In this document: positions 1 through 9,013 of the stretch, in pieces
Numbering within the stretch: the first letter of the stretch is position 1
Layout of the letters: the number at the start of each line of letters is the position of its first letter
Source: Gammaproteobacteria bacterium
GTDB taxonomy: Bacteria; Pseudomonadota; Gammaproteobacteria; Steroidobacterales; Woeseiaceae
Length of the DNA: 64,000 bases
Assembly: GCA_029861535.1 (NCBI GenBank)
Contig: JAOTZC010000003.1
Span: 1-64,000, forward strand
Reading direction: 5' to 3'
Program-made: the position numbers and the translations under genes
Notes under the pieces: generated by a model
What the model saw: the letters and a program-made list of their open reading frames with translations, nothing else
Told to the model about the DNA's origin: nothing
The model's database searches: none

Positions 1-1
1 T

Positions 2-142
2 GAGATGGTGATGCCGGGCGACAACGTGCAGATGGTAGTGGACCTGATTGCGCCGATCGCGATGGAAGACGGCTTGCGCTTTGCTATCCGCGAGGGTGGC
101 CGTACCGTGGGCGCCGGTGTGGTGGCAAAGATTATTGAATAA
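2..142 (+). CDS. tuf: Elongation factor Tu, C-terminal end (partial)
   Basis: Only the last 46 codons are in the window. The reading frame gives [18 protein letters not shown] and ends in [10 protein letters not shown], the typical C-terminus of EF-Tu domain 3, the GTPase that delivers aminoacyl-tRNA to the ribosome. The 5' part lies outside the window. It is followed by rpsJ, as in genomes where the str and S10 operons are contiguous, so rpsJ may be co-transcribed with tuf. The track did not list it because the start is missing. Confidence 0.95.
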   Translation, partial: EMVMPGDNVQMVVDLIAPIAMEDGLRFAIREGGRTVGAGVVAKIIE

Positions 143-149
143 CTTAATT

Positions 150-203
150 GGGGTCGGATCCCTTTTTCGCGACACGAACTTCGCGAAAAAGGGATCCGAC
201 CCC
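150..203. repeat. Perfect 23-bp inverted repeat (REP-like palindrome) between tuf and rpsJ
   Basis: The left arm begins GGGGTCGGATCCCTTTTTCG (150-172) and is matched perfectly by its reverse complement at 181-203, around an 8-nt loop. It starts 7 nt after the tuf stop and ends 25 nt before the rpsJ start. Arms of the form GGGG(T/A)C...CTTTTTCG resemble REP-like repeats linked to Y1 (RAYT) transposases in gammaproteobacteria; no such transposase is in the window. As RNA it would form a very stable hairpin between the two genes. It lacks a T-tract after the stem, so it is not a normal intrinsic terminator. Confidence 0.85.
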
Positions 204-228
204 AGCAGCAGAGACAAGGAATACTGAC

Positions 229-543
229 TTGGCAACGAACCAAAATATACGAATTCGCCTGAAGGCCTTCGACCATCGCCTGATCGACAATTCAGCACGT
301 GAGATCGTGGACACGGCCAGGCGCACCGGCGCCGCGGTCAAGGGGCCAATACCGCTGCCGATGAGAAAGGAGCGATATACAATCCTGATCTCACCGCACG
401 TCAACAAGGACGCGCGTGACCAGTACGAGATTCGTACCCACAAGCGCCTGATGGACATCGTCGACCCGACTGACAAGACCGTTGACGCACTAATGAAGTT
501 GGAATTGCCTGCGGGTGTCGACGTTCAAATAAAGCTCAACTAG
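229..543 (+). CDS. rpsJ: 30S ribosomal protein S10
   Basis: S10 is a small-subunit head protein (and NusE in antitermination). From the TTG at 229 the protein is 104 aa, close to the usual 103, and begins [19 protein letters not shown], with [22 protein letters not shown] further on. The listed ORF starts at 148 inside a palindromic repeat and would add a non-family leader, so I moved the start to the TTG, which follows an AAGGA 8 nt upstream. A TTG start on such a highly expressed gene, just after a hairpin, is slightly unusual. Unlike most relatives, it is separated from rplC by 600 nt. Confidence 0.96.
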   Translation: MATNQNIRIRLKAFDHRLIDNSAREIVDTARRTGAAVKGPIPLPMRKERYTILISPHVNKDARDQYEIRTHKRLMDIVDPTDKTVDALMKLELPAGVDVQIKLN

Positions 544-731
544 CGCGAAAACTGGCGAAACCGGCCAGCACCTCGCGCTGGCCGTTAGTCAGGTAAATGC
601 GGAGCGACGGCGCATTTCAACTAAAGTGAATGATTTCAATCACTTAGCATAATCGATACGAACGCATGAACGGCCCTGATTCGCGCGGCTCGCCGTAGCG
701 AGTTTGAGGTGGAAAAGGAGCCCGAAAAGCC

Positions 732-759
732 TTGTTTTCGGGCGATTTGTTTATATAAT
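732..759 (+). promoter_or_regulatory. Sigma70-type promoter for rplC and the rest of the S10 cluster
   Basis: A TTGTTT -35 (732-737) and a perfect TATAAT -10 (754-759) are separated by 16 bp. Transcription would start near 766, about 380 nt before rplC, so the S10-spc-alpha genes downstream of rpsJ may have their own promoter. Confidence 0.65.
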
Positions 760-995
760 TGCGGGCTCGCTGGATCAGGCCGGGCCGGGAGTCGGCCGGA
801 TTCAGAAAAGGCGTCACAAAGCACACGCTCTGTGGCGCTTAAGTTTAGGGTCGCCAGGAAACTGAGGGCGACACGGCAAATCCCGGAACGGCCGGGCCGG
901 ACAGATGATCGGGCCGGAGTATTGGGTCAGCCCAGGAGCTTAAAGAGAACAAGATGTTCTCGGCGATGGCTGGCCCTTTCGTGTGTCTGGAATAA

Positions 996-1058
996 GGGGA
1001 CATTCTGCTTTTTCGTGCTAGCCGTCTAAACGAGCGGCCGAAAAAGCAGAATGTCCCC
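996..1058. repeat. Perfect 20-bp inverted repeat (REP-like palindrome) in the rplC leader
   Basis: GGGGACATTCTGCTTTTTCG (996-1015) is mirrored exactly at 1039-1058, with a 23-nt loop. It has the same build as the 150-203 repeat (GGGG, then CTTTTTCG near the loop), but the middle of the arm differs. It lies within the predicted rplC leader transcript, 86 nt before the start codon. It is probably a REP/RAYT-type non-autonomous repeat. Confidence 0.85.
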
Positions 1059-1144
1059 AAAACGCTTCAATCAATCGTAGTTGGAGCCGTTAGTGAGATA
1101 TTTACTTAGGCGTTGACCAATCGAAGTCAGCGTGGAGTTTGAAA

Positions 1145-1789
1145 ATGACGATGGGTCTTGTTGGCCGCAAATGCGGCATGACGCGTGTCTTTACGGATGA
1201 GGGTGAGTCGATCCCGGTAACCGTGATCGAGGCACAGCCGAACCGAATTACACAGGTGAAGACCGTCGACACGGACGGCTATCGCGCCCTGCAGGTATCT
1301 GCGGGCAGTCGCAAGGCCTCTCGCGTGTCTAAGCCTGAAGCCGGCCACTTCGCAAGCGCGAAGGTCGAAGCTGGCGACCTGGTGTCTGAATTCCGCCTGG
1401 ACGATGACGAAGAGGCGGAGTTTGAGCTTGGTTCAGAGGTCAATGTCGAGTTGTTTTCGGAAGGCCAAATAGTTGATGTCGTAGGAACAACAATCGGTAA
1501 GGGATTCGCGGGTACGGTAAAACGCCATAACTTCCACATGCAGGACGCAACGCACGGCAACTCTCTCGCGCATCGCGCGCCGGGTTCCATCGGACAAAAC
1601 CAAACGCCAGGTCGCGTTTTTAAAGGCAAGAAAATGTCCGGCCAAATGGGTAACGCACGTCGCACTGCGCAAAACCTCAAGGTGGTCCGCGTCGACACAG
1701 ATCGGAACTTGCTTCTGATTAGGGGCGCCGTCCCGGGCTCGAAAGGTGGTCGCGTCATCGTGCGTCCGGCTGTCAAAGCGAAAACTTAA
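1145..1789 (+). CDS. rplC: 50S ribosomal protein L3
   Basis: L3 is an early large-subunit assembly protein close to the peptidyl transferase centre. The protein reads [20 protein letters not shown] and contains [27 protein letters not shown], the conserved region holding the glutamine that PrmB methylates in other bacteria. I prefer the ATG at 1145 (214 aa), which follows a GGAG 7 nt upstream, over the TTG at 1139 used in the track. It is the first gene after the 600-nt gap and the predicted promoter. Confidence 0.96.
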   Translation: MTMGLVGRKCGMTRVFTDEGESIPVTVIEAQPNRITQVKTVDTDGYRALQVSAGSRKASRVSKPEAGHFASAKVEAGDLVSEFRLDDDEEAEFELGSEVNVELFSEGQIVDVVGTTIGKGFAGTVKRHNFHMQDATHGNSLAHRAPGSIGQNQTPGRVFKGKKMSGQMGNARRTAQNLKVVRVDTDRNLLLIRGAVPGSKGGRVIVRPAVKAKT

Positions 1790-1800
1790 GGGTTGCCGCG

Positions 1801-2403
1801 ATGAAACTCAAAATGCAAGGCAAGGGTTCCGTTGATGTCGCCGAAACCGCGTTCGGCGCCAAATTCAATGAAGCGCTCGTTCATCAGGTCGTCACTGCGT
1901 ATCTCGCAGGCAGCCGTGCCGGAACGAAAAAACAAAAGAACCGTGCCTCCGCTCGTGGTGGTGGTACAAAGCCATGGCGCCAGAAAGGTACCGGCCGTGC
2001 TCGCGCGGGCACGATTCGCAGTCCGATCTGGGTCGGTGGCGGGCGTACTTTTGCCGCCAAGCCACGCGACTATAGCCAGAAGGTCAACAAAAAAATGTAT
2101 CGTGCAGCGCTGCGTTCAGTGCTGTCCGAGCTGATCCGCCAGGACCGTCTCGTCGTCGTCGAGTCACTACAGATCGATGCGCCGAAAACAAAACTGCTGG
2201 CAACCAAACTCAAGGAGTTGGAGCTGGACAGCGTATTGATTTTGAACGAGGCGTTCGACGAAAAGCTTTACCTTGCAGCGCGCAATCTGCCGGATGTTGG
2301 CATTTGCGATGTAGCCGCAATGGATCCGGTCGTGTTAATCCGCTTCGACAAGGTGCTGATCACGCTGCCGGCGTTGAAGCTGATTGAGGAGCGTCTGTCA
2401 TGA
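1801..2403 (+). CDS. rplD: 50S ribosomal protein L4
   Basis: L4 binds 23S rRNA domain I and lines the exit tunnel with its extended loop. The 200-aa length matches the family (201 in E. coli). The loop region [25 protein letters not shown] is clear. In E. coli L4 also represses the S10 operon through the mRNA leader; whether it acts on the long leader here is unknown. It lies 11 nt after rplC and overlaps rplW by 4 nt (ATGA), suggesting translational coupling. Confidence 0.97.
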   Translation: MKLKMQGKGSVDVAETAFGAKFNEALVHQVVTAYLAGSRAGTKKQKNRASARGGGTKPWRQKGTGRARAGTIRSPIWVGGGRTFAAKPRDYSQKVNKKMYRAALRSVLSELIRQDRLVVVESLQIDAPKTKLLATKLKELELDSVLILNEAFDEKLYLAARNLPDVGICDVAAMDPVVLIRFDKVLITLPALKLIEERLS

Positions 2404-2708
2404 GTCGAGCTTCTCACAATGAGCGCCTGATGACGGTCATTCGCGGTCCGCACCTTTCTGAAAAGGCGCATTTGGCAGCGGAGAACAATCAGGTCGTCTT
2501 GAAAGTTCGTACCGACGCCAATAAGACCGAGATTCGTCAGGCGGTTGAGCTGCTATTTGAGGTCAAGGTTGACGATGTCAAGGTCGTCAATGTCAAAGGC
2601 AAGAACAAGCGCTTCGGACAGACACAAGGTCGTCGTTCGGATTGGAAAAAAGCGTACGTAAAGCTCGCTGAAGGCAGTTCCCTCGATGCCTTCCTGGGCG
2701 CGGAATAA
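2400..2708 (+). CDS. rplW: 50S ribosomal protein L23
   Basis: L23 sits at the tunnel exit and docks trigger factor and SRP. The 102-aa protein has the family hallmarks [13 protein letters not shown] near the N-terminus and [27 protein letters not shown] in the C-terminal half. Its ATG overlaps the rplD stop by 4 nt. A second in-frame methionine (M11) would shorten it only slightly; the overlapping start fits family length best. Confidence 0.96.
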   Translation: MSRASHNERLMTVIRGPHLSEKAHLAAENNQVVLKVRTDANKTEIRQAVELLFEVKVDDVKVVNVKGKNKRFGQTQGRRSDWKKAYVKLAEGSSLDAFLGAE

Positions 2709-2731
2709 GCCGCGAATAAGGATTAGCGATC

Positions 2732-3562
2732 ATGTCACTGCATAAAGCAAAACCGACATCGGCAGGACGACGTTTCGTCGTCAGCGTCAAGACGTCCGGT
2801 CTGCACAAAGGCAAGCCGCATGCGGCACTGCTCGACAAAAAGACGTCGAAGGGCGGACGCAATAACAATGGCCGCATTACGGTTCGTCATCAGGGCGGTG
2901 GTCACAAGCAGCGTTATCGGATCATCGATTTCAAGCGTGATAAGGATGGTATTCCTGGCGTTGTCGAGCGCCTCGAATACGATCCGAACCGCAGCGCTCA
3001 TATCGCGCTGATCAAGTACGCGGACGGTGAACGTCGCTACATCCTGGCGCCGAAAGGCATCAGGCAAGGTGCGCCGATTATGAGTGGCGAGGAAGCACCG
3101 ATTAAATCCGGTAACGCGCTGCCACTAAAGGCAATCCCGGTCGGTACCGTAATCCACAACATTGAAATGAAGCCCGGCAAAGGCGGACAGCTCGTTCGTT
3201 CGGCCGGCGCTGCCGCTCAACTCGCTGCTCGCGAGGGTGTCTACGCGACGCTGCGCCTGCGCTCGGGCGAAACGCGCAAGATCCATGCGGACTGCCGCGC
3301 GACGATCGGCGAAGTTGGCCACGGTGAGCACAATTTGCGCAAGCTCGGCAAAGCCGGCGCCAATCGATGGCGCGGTGTGCGCCCGACGGTTCGTGGCGTT
3401 GCGATGAATCCTGTCGATCATCCGCATGGCGGTGGTGAAGGTCGTACGTCAGGCGGTCGTCACCCGGTCAGCCCATGGGGTACGCCAACCAAGGGCGCCA
3501 AGACGCGAAAGAACAAGCGTACGGACAATATGATTGTCCGTCGCCGTAAACGAAAAAAGTAA
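2732..3562 (+). CDS. rplB: 50S ribosomal protein L2
   Basis: L2 is a core large-subunit protein needed for subunit association and peptidyl transfer. The 276-aa protein (273 in E. coli) carries [20 protein letters not shown] in the first quarter and the near-invariant [15 protein letters not shown] near residue 225, which includes the functionally critical histidine. It ends in a basic tail ([20 protein letters not shown]). It lies 23 nt after rplW in the standard order. Confidence 0.97.
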   Translation: MSLHKAKPTSAGRRFVVSVKTSGLHKGKPHAALLDKKTSKGGRNNNGRITVRHQGGGHKQRYRIIDFKRDKDGIPGVVERLEYDPNRSAHIALIKYADGERRYILAPKGIRQGAPIMSGEEAPIKSGNALPLKAIPVGTVIHNIEMKPGKGGQLVRSAGAAAQLAAREGVYATLRLRSGETRKIHADCRATIGEVGHGEHNLRKLGKAGANRWRGVRPTVRGVAMNPVDHPHGGGEGRTSGGRHPVSPWGTPTKGAKTRKNKRTDNMIVRRRKRKK

Positions 3563-3634
3563 GTTAGACACAAACGGCAATGCACTGACCACTTCGTGCC
3601 AGTGACTGCCAAGAGAAGGGAAGGATCAGTTTAG

Positions 3635-3907
3635 ATGCCACGCAGTGTAAGAAAAGGGCCGTTCGTCGACACACATTTGGCGAAAAAAGTTGCCGAGGCA
3701 GCCGCAAAGAATGATCGCCGACCGATCAAGACTTGGTCGCGCCGCTCGATGGTACTGCCCGACATGGTTGGGCTGACTATTGCCGTGCACAACGGTCGTC
3801 AGCATGTGCCGGTATTGATTTCCGAAAACATGGTCGGTCACAAACTTGGCGAGTTTGCGCAGACCCGTACCTTCCGCGGTCACTCCGGTGATCGCAAGAC
3901 TAAGTAA
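3635..3907 (+). CDS. rpsS: 30S ribosomal protein S19
   Basis: S19 binds 16S rRNA in the head with S13. The 90-aa protein begins [18 protein letters not shown] and ends [19 protein letters not shown], both typical. It is 72 nt after rplB, a slightly long gap without an obvious terminator. A GGAAGG stands upstream with relaxed spacing. Confidence 0.97.
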   Translation: MPRSVRKGPFVDTHLAKKVAEAAAKNDRRPIKTWSRRSMVLPDMVGLTIAVHNGRQHVPVLISENMVGHKLGEFAQTRTFRGHSGDRKTK

Positions 3908-3926
3908 GTCGAAGGAGTCGATGAAT

Positions 3927-4259
3927 ATGCAAGTTGCAGCAACACTTCGATATGCGCGTGTGTCACCGCAGAAGTGCCGACTCGTGGCCGATGTCATTCG
4001 CGGTAAGACTGTTGATGATGCGCTGCGTGCATTGACTTTTTCGCCAAAGAAAAGTGCCCGTATCGTGAAAAAAGTCCTAGAGTCAGCGATTGCTAACGCC
4101 GAACACAACCTCGGTGCGGATATCGACGAACTTAAAGTATCGACGATCGAAGTTAACGAAGCGCCGACGTTTCGACGCTATCGGGCTCGCGCAAAAGGTC
4201 GCGGTGCACGGATCATCAAGAGAAACAGTCACATCACCATTCGCGTCGGCGACGAGTAA
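3927..4259 (+). CDS. rplV: 50S ribosomal protein L22
   Basis: L22 lines the exit tunnel with its beta-hairpin. The family region [20 protein letters not shown] is near the N-terminus and [22 protein letters not shown], including the hairpin, near the C-terminus. The track start at 3846 overlaps rpsS and is too long. Of the two ATGs at 3921 and 3927 I chose 3927: it gives 110 aa, the E. coli length, and leaves 9 nt after the AAGGAG at 3912-3917, whereas 3921 leaves only 3. Confidence 0.94.
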   Translation: MQVAATLRYARVSPQKCRLVADVIRGKTVDDALRALTFSPKKSARIVKKVLESAIANAEHNLGADIDELKVSTIEVNEAPTFRRYRARAKGRGARIIKRNSHITIRVGDE

Positions 4260-4264
4260 ATAGT

Positions 4265-4957
4265 ATGGGTCAGAAAGTACATCCAACCGGTATTCGCCTG
4301 GGCATCGTCAAAGACTGGGCTTCCAAATGGTACGCCGACACGAAGACGTTTCCCGAGTACGTCAAGACGGATCACGAAGTGCGCGTATTCATCAAGAAAA
4401 AGCTCAAGGATGCGTCGGTTAGCCGAATCACGATCGAACGGCCAGCTAAGAAAGCCAACATTACGATCTTTACGGCACGTCCGGGCATCGTTATCGGTAA
4501 GAAAGGCGAGGACATCGAGAAGCTTCGCGCTGAGTTGTCCCACATGATTGGCATGCACATTAATGATGTGCGTATCAACATCAATGAAGTTCGCAAGCCC
4601 GAACTTGATGCACAGCTAGTGGCTGAAGGCATCGCCCAACAGCTTGAACGTCGCGTAATGTTTCGACGTGCAATGAAACGCGCTGTCACTAATACGATGC
4701 GTGTTGGTGCCGAAGGAATCAAGGTCAAGGTCGGTGGCCGCCTGAACGGGGCGGAAATTGCTCGTTCGGAATGGTATCGCGAGGGCCGGGTCCCGCTGCA
4801 TACGTTGCGCGCTGACATCGACTACGGCGTCGCAGAAGCGCAGACGACATACGGCGTCATAGGCGTGAAGGTTTGGATTTTTAAGGGTGAGATTTTTGAC
4901 AAGCCCGAACCGGCACCGGCAGAGGTCGCCGAGGCGGCGGGCGGCGGGCGTTCTTAA
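4265..4957 (+). CDS. rpsC: 30S ribosomal protein S3
   Basis: S3 lies at the mRNA entry channel and helps unwind mRNA. The 230-aa protein begins [18 protein letters not shown]. It contains the KH-domain loop [15 protein letters not shown] (about residues 76-90) and the C-terminal [31 protein letters not shown] segment. It starts 5 nt after rplV. The tail is rich in Ala, Glu and Gly, as is common. Confidence 0.97.
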   Translation: MGQKVHPTGIRLGIVKDWASKWYADTKTFPEYVKTDHEVRVFIKKKLKDASVSRITIERPAKKANITIFTARPGIVIGKKGEDIEKLRAELSHMIGMHINDVRININEVRKPELDAQLVAEGIAQQLERRVMFRRAMKRAVTNTMRVGAEGIKVKVGGRLNGAEIARSEWYREGRVPLHTLRADIDYGVAEAQTTYGVIGVKVWIFKGEIFDKPEPAPAEVAEAAGGGRS

Positions 4958-4982
4958 CAGAGCCGCGCTATAGGACAGAGAG

Positions 4983-5396
4983 ATGTTACAGCCTAAACGT
5001 ACAAAGTTTCGCAAGCAGCACAAGGGCCGCAATCGTGGTCTGGCCATTCGTGGTAGTTCGGTTTCCTTCGGCGAGTTCGGTCTAAAGGCAACCGGCCGCG
5101 GACGCATGACCGCGCGGCAGATCGAGGCTGGTCGTCGAGCGATGACGAGGCACATCAAGCGCGGTGGCAAGATCTGGATTCGGGTTTTCCCCGACAAACC
5201 AATTACCAAGAAACCGCTCGAGGTTCGTCAAGGTAAGGGCAAGGGCAATGTCGAGTACTGGGTATGCCAGATTCAGCCCGGTCGTATGCTTTACGAAATG
5301 GAAGGCGTGACGGAAGACGTGGCGCGCGAAGCGTTTCGCCTTGCCGCCGCGAAATTGCCGTTCGCGACGCAGTTTGTCTCCAGGCAGGTGATGTAA
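4983..5396 (+). CDS. rplP: 50S ribosomal protein L16
   Basis: L16 organises the A-site region of the 50S subunit. The 137-aa protein (136 in E. coli) starts [19 protein letters not shown] and contains [44 protein letters not shown], both diagnostic. The arginine-containing [11 protein letters not shown] loop, site of hydroxylation by RoxA/YcfD homologues in some species, is present. Its stop overlaps the rpmC start by one base (TAATG). Confidence 0.97.
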   Translation: MLQPKRTKFRKQHKGRNRGLAIRGSSVSFGEFGLKATGRGRMTARQIEAGRRAMTRHIKRGGKIWIRVFPDKPITKKPLEVRQGKGKGNVEYWVCQIQPGRMLYEMEGVTEDVAREAFRLAAAKLPFATQFVSRQVM

Positions 5397-5614
5397 TGGA
5401 AGCTCAGGATCTTCGCAAAAAATCGGTTGACGAGCTTAACGAAGAGCTGGTGGCGCTTAGGCGTGAGCAGTTCAATCTGCGTATGCAGCAAGCGACAGGC
5501 GAGCTGCCACGTCACACTGAGCATGGTCGCGTGAGAAAAGACATTGCGCGGGTCAAGACAGTTCTATCAGAGCTGACACGTCCGGCGAACAAAAAAACAG
5601 GTAAGAAGAAATGA
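5396..5614 (+). CDS. rpmC: 50S ribosomal protein L29
   Basis: L29 sits next to L23 at the tunnel exit. From the ATG at 5396 the product is 72 aa and reads [20 protein letters not shown], then [20 protein letters not shown], a clear L29 pattern. The track start at 5264 lies inside rplP and is an artefact. The lysine-rich tail (ANKKTGKKK) makes it somewhat longer than the 63-aa E. coli protein. It overlaps rplP by 1 nt and rpsQ by 4 nt. Confidence 0.96.
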   Translation: MEAQDLRKKSVDELNEELVALRREQFNLRMQQATGELPRHTEHGRVRKDIARVKTVLSELTRPANKKTGKKK

Positions 5615-5877
5615 GTGAAGACAAGAAGTCTCAGCGCACAGAAATTGGCCGCGTTGTCAGTGACAAAATGGACAAGACTGTATCGGTTGCCATCGAGCGC
5701 ATGATTAAGCACCCGGCATATGGCAAATACATTCGCCGGACGTCAAAGGTGCTTGCACATGATGCAGCAAACGAATGCAAGCCGGGCGATCGCGTCACGA
5801 TATCCGAGGTCAAGCCGATTTCGAAGAACAAGGCGTGGACTGTCGTCAACGTTATTGAGCGTGCGGCGGACCGCTAA
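5611..5877 (+). CDS. rpsQ: 30S ribosomal protein S17
   Basis: S17 is a primary 16S rRNA-binding protein with an OB fold. The 88-aa protein has [28 protein letters not shown] and a conserved H-D-x-x-N-E-C-x-x-G-D segment ([16 protein letters not shown]). It starts in an ATGA overlap with rpmC and fits family length (84 aa in E. coli). Confidence 0.97.
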   Translation: MSEDKKSQRTEIGRVVSDKMDKTVSVAIERMIKHPAYGKYIRRTSKVLAHDAANECKPGDRVTISEVKPISKNKAWTVVNVIERAADR

Positions 5878-5895
5878 AAATTCAGGAATGCAGTC

Positions 5896-6264
5896 ATGAT
5901 TCAGATGCAGACAGTTCTCGATGCGGCAGACAACTCCGGTGCGCGGCGTGTGCAGTGCATAAAGGTGCTCGGCGGCTCGAAGCGTCGATATGCCAACGTC
6001 GGCGACGTCATCAAGGTTAGCGTCAAGGACGCGATCCCGCGCGGGAAGGTCAAAAAGGGTGAGATATATAACGCCGTTGTCGTCCGCACGCGAAAGGGTG
6101 TACGCCGCAAGGACGGTTCGCTGATTCGCTTCGATGGTAACGCCGCAGTACTTTTGAACGCGCGCCTGGAACCCATCGGCACTCGAATTTTCGGTCCGGT
6201 GACGCGTGAACTGCGCACCAACCGCTTTATGAAGATTATTTCGCTGGCACCTGAGGTCCTTTAG
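5896..6264 (+). CDS. rplN: 50S ribosomal protein L14
   Basis: L14 forms part of the intersubunit bridge region. The 122-aa protein is near the universal length and starts [27 protein letters not shown]. The central [27 protein letters not shown] and the C-terminal FGPVTRELR are conserved. It stands at the usual start of the spc section, 18 nt after rpsQ, with no evident promoter of its own. Confidence 0.97.
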   Translation: MIQMQTVLDAADNSGARRVQCIKVLGGSKRRYANVGDVIKVSVKDAIPRGKVKKGEIYNAVVVRTRKGVRRKDGSLIRFDGNAAVLLNARLEPIGTRIFGPVTRELRTNRFMKIISLAPEVL

Positions 6265-6289
6265 GGTCCTCGGCAAGACGGTTAAGTTT

Positions 6290-6604
6290 ATGAACAAGAT
6301 CAAAAAAGGCGACGAGGTTATCGTTAGAACTGGCAAGGACAAGGGCCGTCGCGGCACTGTCCTGCAGGTATTCAAGGATGGACGTGTGCTCGTTGAGGGA
6401 GTCAATCTTGCTAAAAAGCACGTCAAGCCAAACCCAAATATCGGTGAGCCGGGCGGGATTCAGGATAAGGCAATGCCGCTGGACATATCGAACGTGTTGG
6501 TTTTCAACCAGAAGTCGAAGCGGGGTGAGCGTGTCGGCTTTCGAGTTGAAAAAGACGGCAGCAAGGTTCGCGTGTTCAGGAACGGCGACGTGGTAGATAT
6601 TTAA
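6290..6604 (+). CDS. rplX: 50S ribosomal protein L24
   Basis: L24 initiates large-subunit assembly. The 104-aa protein has the KOW motif near its N-terminus ([23 protein letters not shown]) and the family segment [14 protein letters not shown]. coli L24 has the same length. It is followed by a 62-nt gap before rplE; in E. coli this stretch is near the S8 translational control site, but I could not confirm an S8-binding fold here. Confidence 0.97.
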   Translation: MNKIKKGDEVIVRTGKDKGRRGTVLQVFKDGRVLVEGVNLAKKHVKPNPNIGEPGGIQDKAMPLDISNVLVFNQKSKRGERVGFRVEKDGSKVRVFRNGDVVDI

Positions 6605-6666
6605 GAGCTTCTATCGGCAATACACATGGTGCAAGCGCAAGTGATTGGCATAAAGAGATACTAGAA

Positions 6667-7206
6667 ATGGCACGTTTACAGGAAAAATTTGATACGGAAC
6701 TGGCGGGTGAGATCCAGAAGAAACTGGGACTCAACAATCCGATGCAGGTGCCGAAAATCACGAAGATCACGCTGAATATGGGCGTGGGTGAGGCTGTGGC
6801 CGACAAAAAGGTCCTCGAGAATGCACGTGCAGACATGGAGAAGATCGCCGGCCAGAAGCCGATTATTCGAATAGCCCGCAAGTCAGTCGCTACCTTCAAG
6901 ATCCGCGAGGATTTTCCGATCGGTTGCAAAGTCACGCTGCGACGTGAGCGCATGTATGAGTTCCTTGACCGGCTCGTGAATATTGCTATCCCGCGTATCC
7001 GCGACTTTCGTGGATTGAATCCGAAATCGTTTGACCGGCAGGGTAACTACAGCATCGGTGTCCAGGAACAGATCATTTTCCCGGAAATCAATTACGACGA
7101 GGTTGATGCGCTGCGTGGCTTGGATATTACGATCACGACAAGCGCACGAAATCCCGAGCAAGGTCGTGCGCTTTTGGACGCGTTCAACTTCCCGTTCAAG
7201 AAATAG
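6667..7206 (+). CDS. rplE: 50S ribosomal protein L5
   Basis: L5 binds 5S rRNA in the central protuberance. The 179-aa protein (E. coli 179) contains [17 protein letters not shown] and the [30 protein letters not shown] segment typical of the family. It lies 62 nt after rplX and 88 nt before rpsN. Confidence 0.97.
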   Translation: MARLQEKFDTELAGEIQKKLGLNNPMQVPKITKITLNMGVGEAVADKKVLENARADMEKIAGQKPIIRIARKSVATFKIREDFPIGCKVTLRRERMYEFLDRLVNIAIPRIRDFRGLNPKSFDRQGNYSIGVQEQIIFPEINYDEVDALRGLDITITTSARNPEQGRALLDAFNFPFKK

Positions 7207-7294
7207 CAAGAGATGATTTTGAGGAGTCGACTGATCTTTTTTCGGCACCACTTCGACACGAATTATGCAATACGAGATATGAGTACTAATTGAA

Positions 7295-7600
7295 ATGGCC
7301 AAGACGTCGATGATTCAACGCGAATTGAAGCGCGAGAAGCTCGTTGCAAAGTACGCTAAGAAGCGCACTGAGCTTAAGGCGATCATACGCAATATTAACA
7401 GCAGCGAAGACGAGCGAGCGGTAGCACAGGCAAAGCTGAACGCGATGCCTCGAGACTCTAGCCCAACGCGGCAGCGCAGTCGCTGTGCAATCACCGGGCG
7501 TCCGCATGGCGTCTATAAAAAGTTTGGCCTGGGCCGTAACAAGCTTCGTGAAGCAGCCATGAAGGGTGAGATTCCTGGGCTGACCAAGGCGAGCTGGTAG
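7295..7600 (+). CDS. rpsN: 30S ribosomal protein S14 (zinc-free form)
   Basis: S14 is a head protein of the small subunit. At 101 aa, and lacking the CxxC zinc ribbon of the short form, it is the long C-minus type usual in proteobacteria. The motif [42 protein letters not shown] is characteristic. It follows an 88-nt gap with a weak ribosome-binding site (only GAAATG just before the start). Confidence 0.97.
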   Translation: MAKTSMIQRELKREKLVAKYAKKRTELKAIIRNINSSEDERAVAQAKLNAMPRDSSPTRQRSRCAITGRPHGVYKKFGLGRNKLREAAMKGEIPGLTKASW

Positions 7601-7614
7601 GCGGAGAAAGAATT

Positions 7615-8010
7615 ATGAGTATGACGGACCCAATTGCAGACATGTTGACACGAATTCGTAACGGCCAGAACGCGCGCAAAGTAAGCGTGTCCATGCCAGC
7701 TTCGAACGCGAAGACAGCGGTCGCAAAGGTATTGAAAGACGAAGGCTACATCACCGATTACTCGACGGACGGGGACGCCGCAGCCAAGTCCCTGAAGGTC
7801 GAACTCAAATATTTCGAGGGTGTGCCCGTTATTGAGAATATTCAGCGTGCCAGCAAGCCGGGTTTGAGAATCTACCGCGGCAAAGATGATTTGCCCAAGG
7901 TGCTCGGTGGTCTTGGTGTGGCAATCGTGTCGACATCTGCCGGCGTCATGAGCGATCGCCAAGCGCGCGAGAAAGGTATCGGTGGTGAGCTCATTTGCAT
8001 CGTGTCCTGA
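7615..8010 (+). CDS. rpsH: 30S ribosomal protein S8
   Basis: S8 binds the central domain of 16S rRNA and in E. coli represses the spc operon. The 131-aa protein starts [20 protein letters not shown] and ends with the conserved [30 protein letters not shown]. The second methionine (M3) is an equally possible start. It lies 14 nt after rpsN with AGGCGGAG upstream. Confidence 0.97.
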   Translation: MSMTDPIADMLTRIRNGQNARKVSVSMPASNAKTAVAKVLKDEGYITDYSTDGDAAAKSLKVELKYFEGVPVIENIQRASKPGLRIYRGKDDLPKVLGGLGVAIVSTSAGVMSDRQAREKGIGGELICIVS

Positions 8011-8040
8011 TGCGAAGACTTACCGAGAAGAGACAAGGCT

Positions 8041-8574
8041 ATGTCAAGAGTTGCTAAGACACCGCTTGAGCTGCCTAAGGGCGTTGAGTTCAAGCAGGAA
8101 GGTAATGTTGTTACGTTGAAGGGCGGCAAAGGCGCGCTATCACTTGAATTGAATAACGAAGTGACGCTCACGCACGAAGACGGCGTATTGCAGGTTGCGC
8201 CGCGTTCGGGTTCGCGTTTCTCCATAGCGATCGCCGGAACGATGCGATCGTTGCTTGCCAACATGGCACAAGGTGTTACTGAGGGATTTGAGTGCAAGTT
8301 AGAGCTGATCGGCGTTGGTTATCGCGCGCAGGCACAGGGTAACAAACTGAATCTTACCTTGGGTTTTTCGCATCCGGTCGTGCACGACGTACCTGAGGGC
8401 GTCACGGTCGAGACCCCAAGTCAGACTGAGATCGTTGTCAGAGGCGCCGACAAGCAGAAAGTCGGTCAGGTCGCCGCCGAGATTCGCGGGTACCGTCCGC
8501 CCGAGCCCTACAAAGGTAAAGGTGTCCGCTACGCCGATGAACGCGTCGTACTGAAGGAAGCGAAAAAGAAATAG
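8041..8574 (+). CDS. rplF: 50S ribosomal protein L6
   Basis: L6 lies near the sarcin-ricin loop. The 177-aa protein (E. coli 177) has two related alpha/beta domains. It begins [17 protein letters not shown] and has the C-terminal signature [27 protein letters not shown]. It is 30 nt after rpsH, in the standard order. Confidence 0.97.
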   Translation: MSRVAKTPLELPKGVEFKQEGNVVTLKGGKGALSLELNNEVTLTHEDGVLQVAPRSGSRFSIAIAGTMRSLLANMAQGVTEGFECKLELIGVGYRAQAQGNKLNLTLGFSHPVVHDVPEGVTVETPSQTEIVVRGADKQKVGQVAAEIRGYRPPEPYKGKGVRYADERVVLKEAKKK

Positions 8575-8639
8575 GCGTCAAAGGAAATTGAGCAATAGAA
8601 AAGTAAGCAACAGAGAAGTAAGTCGGAAAGGCTAGGAAC

Positions 8640-8999
8640 ATGAAGCTGGACAAAAAACAAAATCGTCTGCGCCGCGCTCGTAAGAGTCGCGCCAAGATTC
8701 GCGAGCTCGCAGTGAACCGCCTGAGCGTTCACCGTACGCCGCAGCATATCTACGCGCAGATCATAGGTGCCCAAGGCGGAGCCGTACTCGCATCAGCGTC
8801 GACGCTCGAGACGGAAGTACGTAAGGGTGTGAAAAACGGCGGCAACGTCGAAGCAGCGGCTATCATTGGCGCGCGCATTGCTGAGAAGGCAAAAGCGGCT
8901 GGAATCGATACCGTGGCGTTCGATCGTTCCGGATTTCGTTATCACGGGCGTGTCAAGGCCTTGGCTGACGCCGCACGTGAAGCGGGCCTCAAGTTTTAA
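8640..8999 (+). CDS. rplR: 50S ribosomal protein L18
   Basis: L18 binds 5S rRNA with L5. The 119-aa protein (117 in E. coli) has a basic N-terminus ([20 protein letters not shown]), the [14 protein letters not shown] segment and the C-terminal [26 protein letters not shown] hallmark. It starts 65 nt after rplF with GGAAAGGCTAGGA upstream. Confidence 0.97.
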   Translation: MKLDKKQNRLRRARKSRAKIRELAVNRLSVHRTPQHIYAQIIGAQGGAVLASASTLETEVRKGVKNGGNVEAAAIIGARIAEKAKAAGIDTVAFDRSGFRYHGRVKALADAAREAGLKF

Positions 9000-9013
9000 G
9001 GCGAGCAAAAACA

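Larger units (their letters stand above)
544..1144 (+). other. Long rpsJ-rplC intergenic region with promoter, structured leader and palindrome
   Basis: This is the only gap over 300 nt in the ribosomal cluster and holds no convincing gene. It contains a promoter (732-759). Just after the expected start site is an imperfect stem, CTGGATCAGGCC (770-781) against GGCCGGATTCAG (794-805). Further GC-rich self-complementary stretches follow around 880-920, then a palindromic repeat (996-1058) and about 85 nt up to rplC. A short ggccagc/gctggcc stem at 563-583 follows rpsJ, without a T-tract. The 106-aa ORF at 709-1029 crosses promoter and repeat and is not credible. A leader of about 380 nt could carry autogenous control by a ribosomal protein, but this is inference. 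Confidence 0.7.

Noticed and set aside
144-476. 110-aa minus-strand ORF overlapping rpsJ
   Set aside because: It is the antisense shadow of rpsJ and includes the palindromic repeat. No family similarity.
709-1029. 106-aa ORF in the rpsJ-rplC gap
   Set aside because: It runs through the promoter, GC-rich stems and the REP-like palindrome, and its amino-acid content (Arg/Ser/Pro-rich) is typical of chance open frames in GC-rich DNA. No ribosome-binding site was seen.
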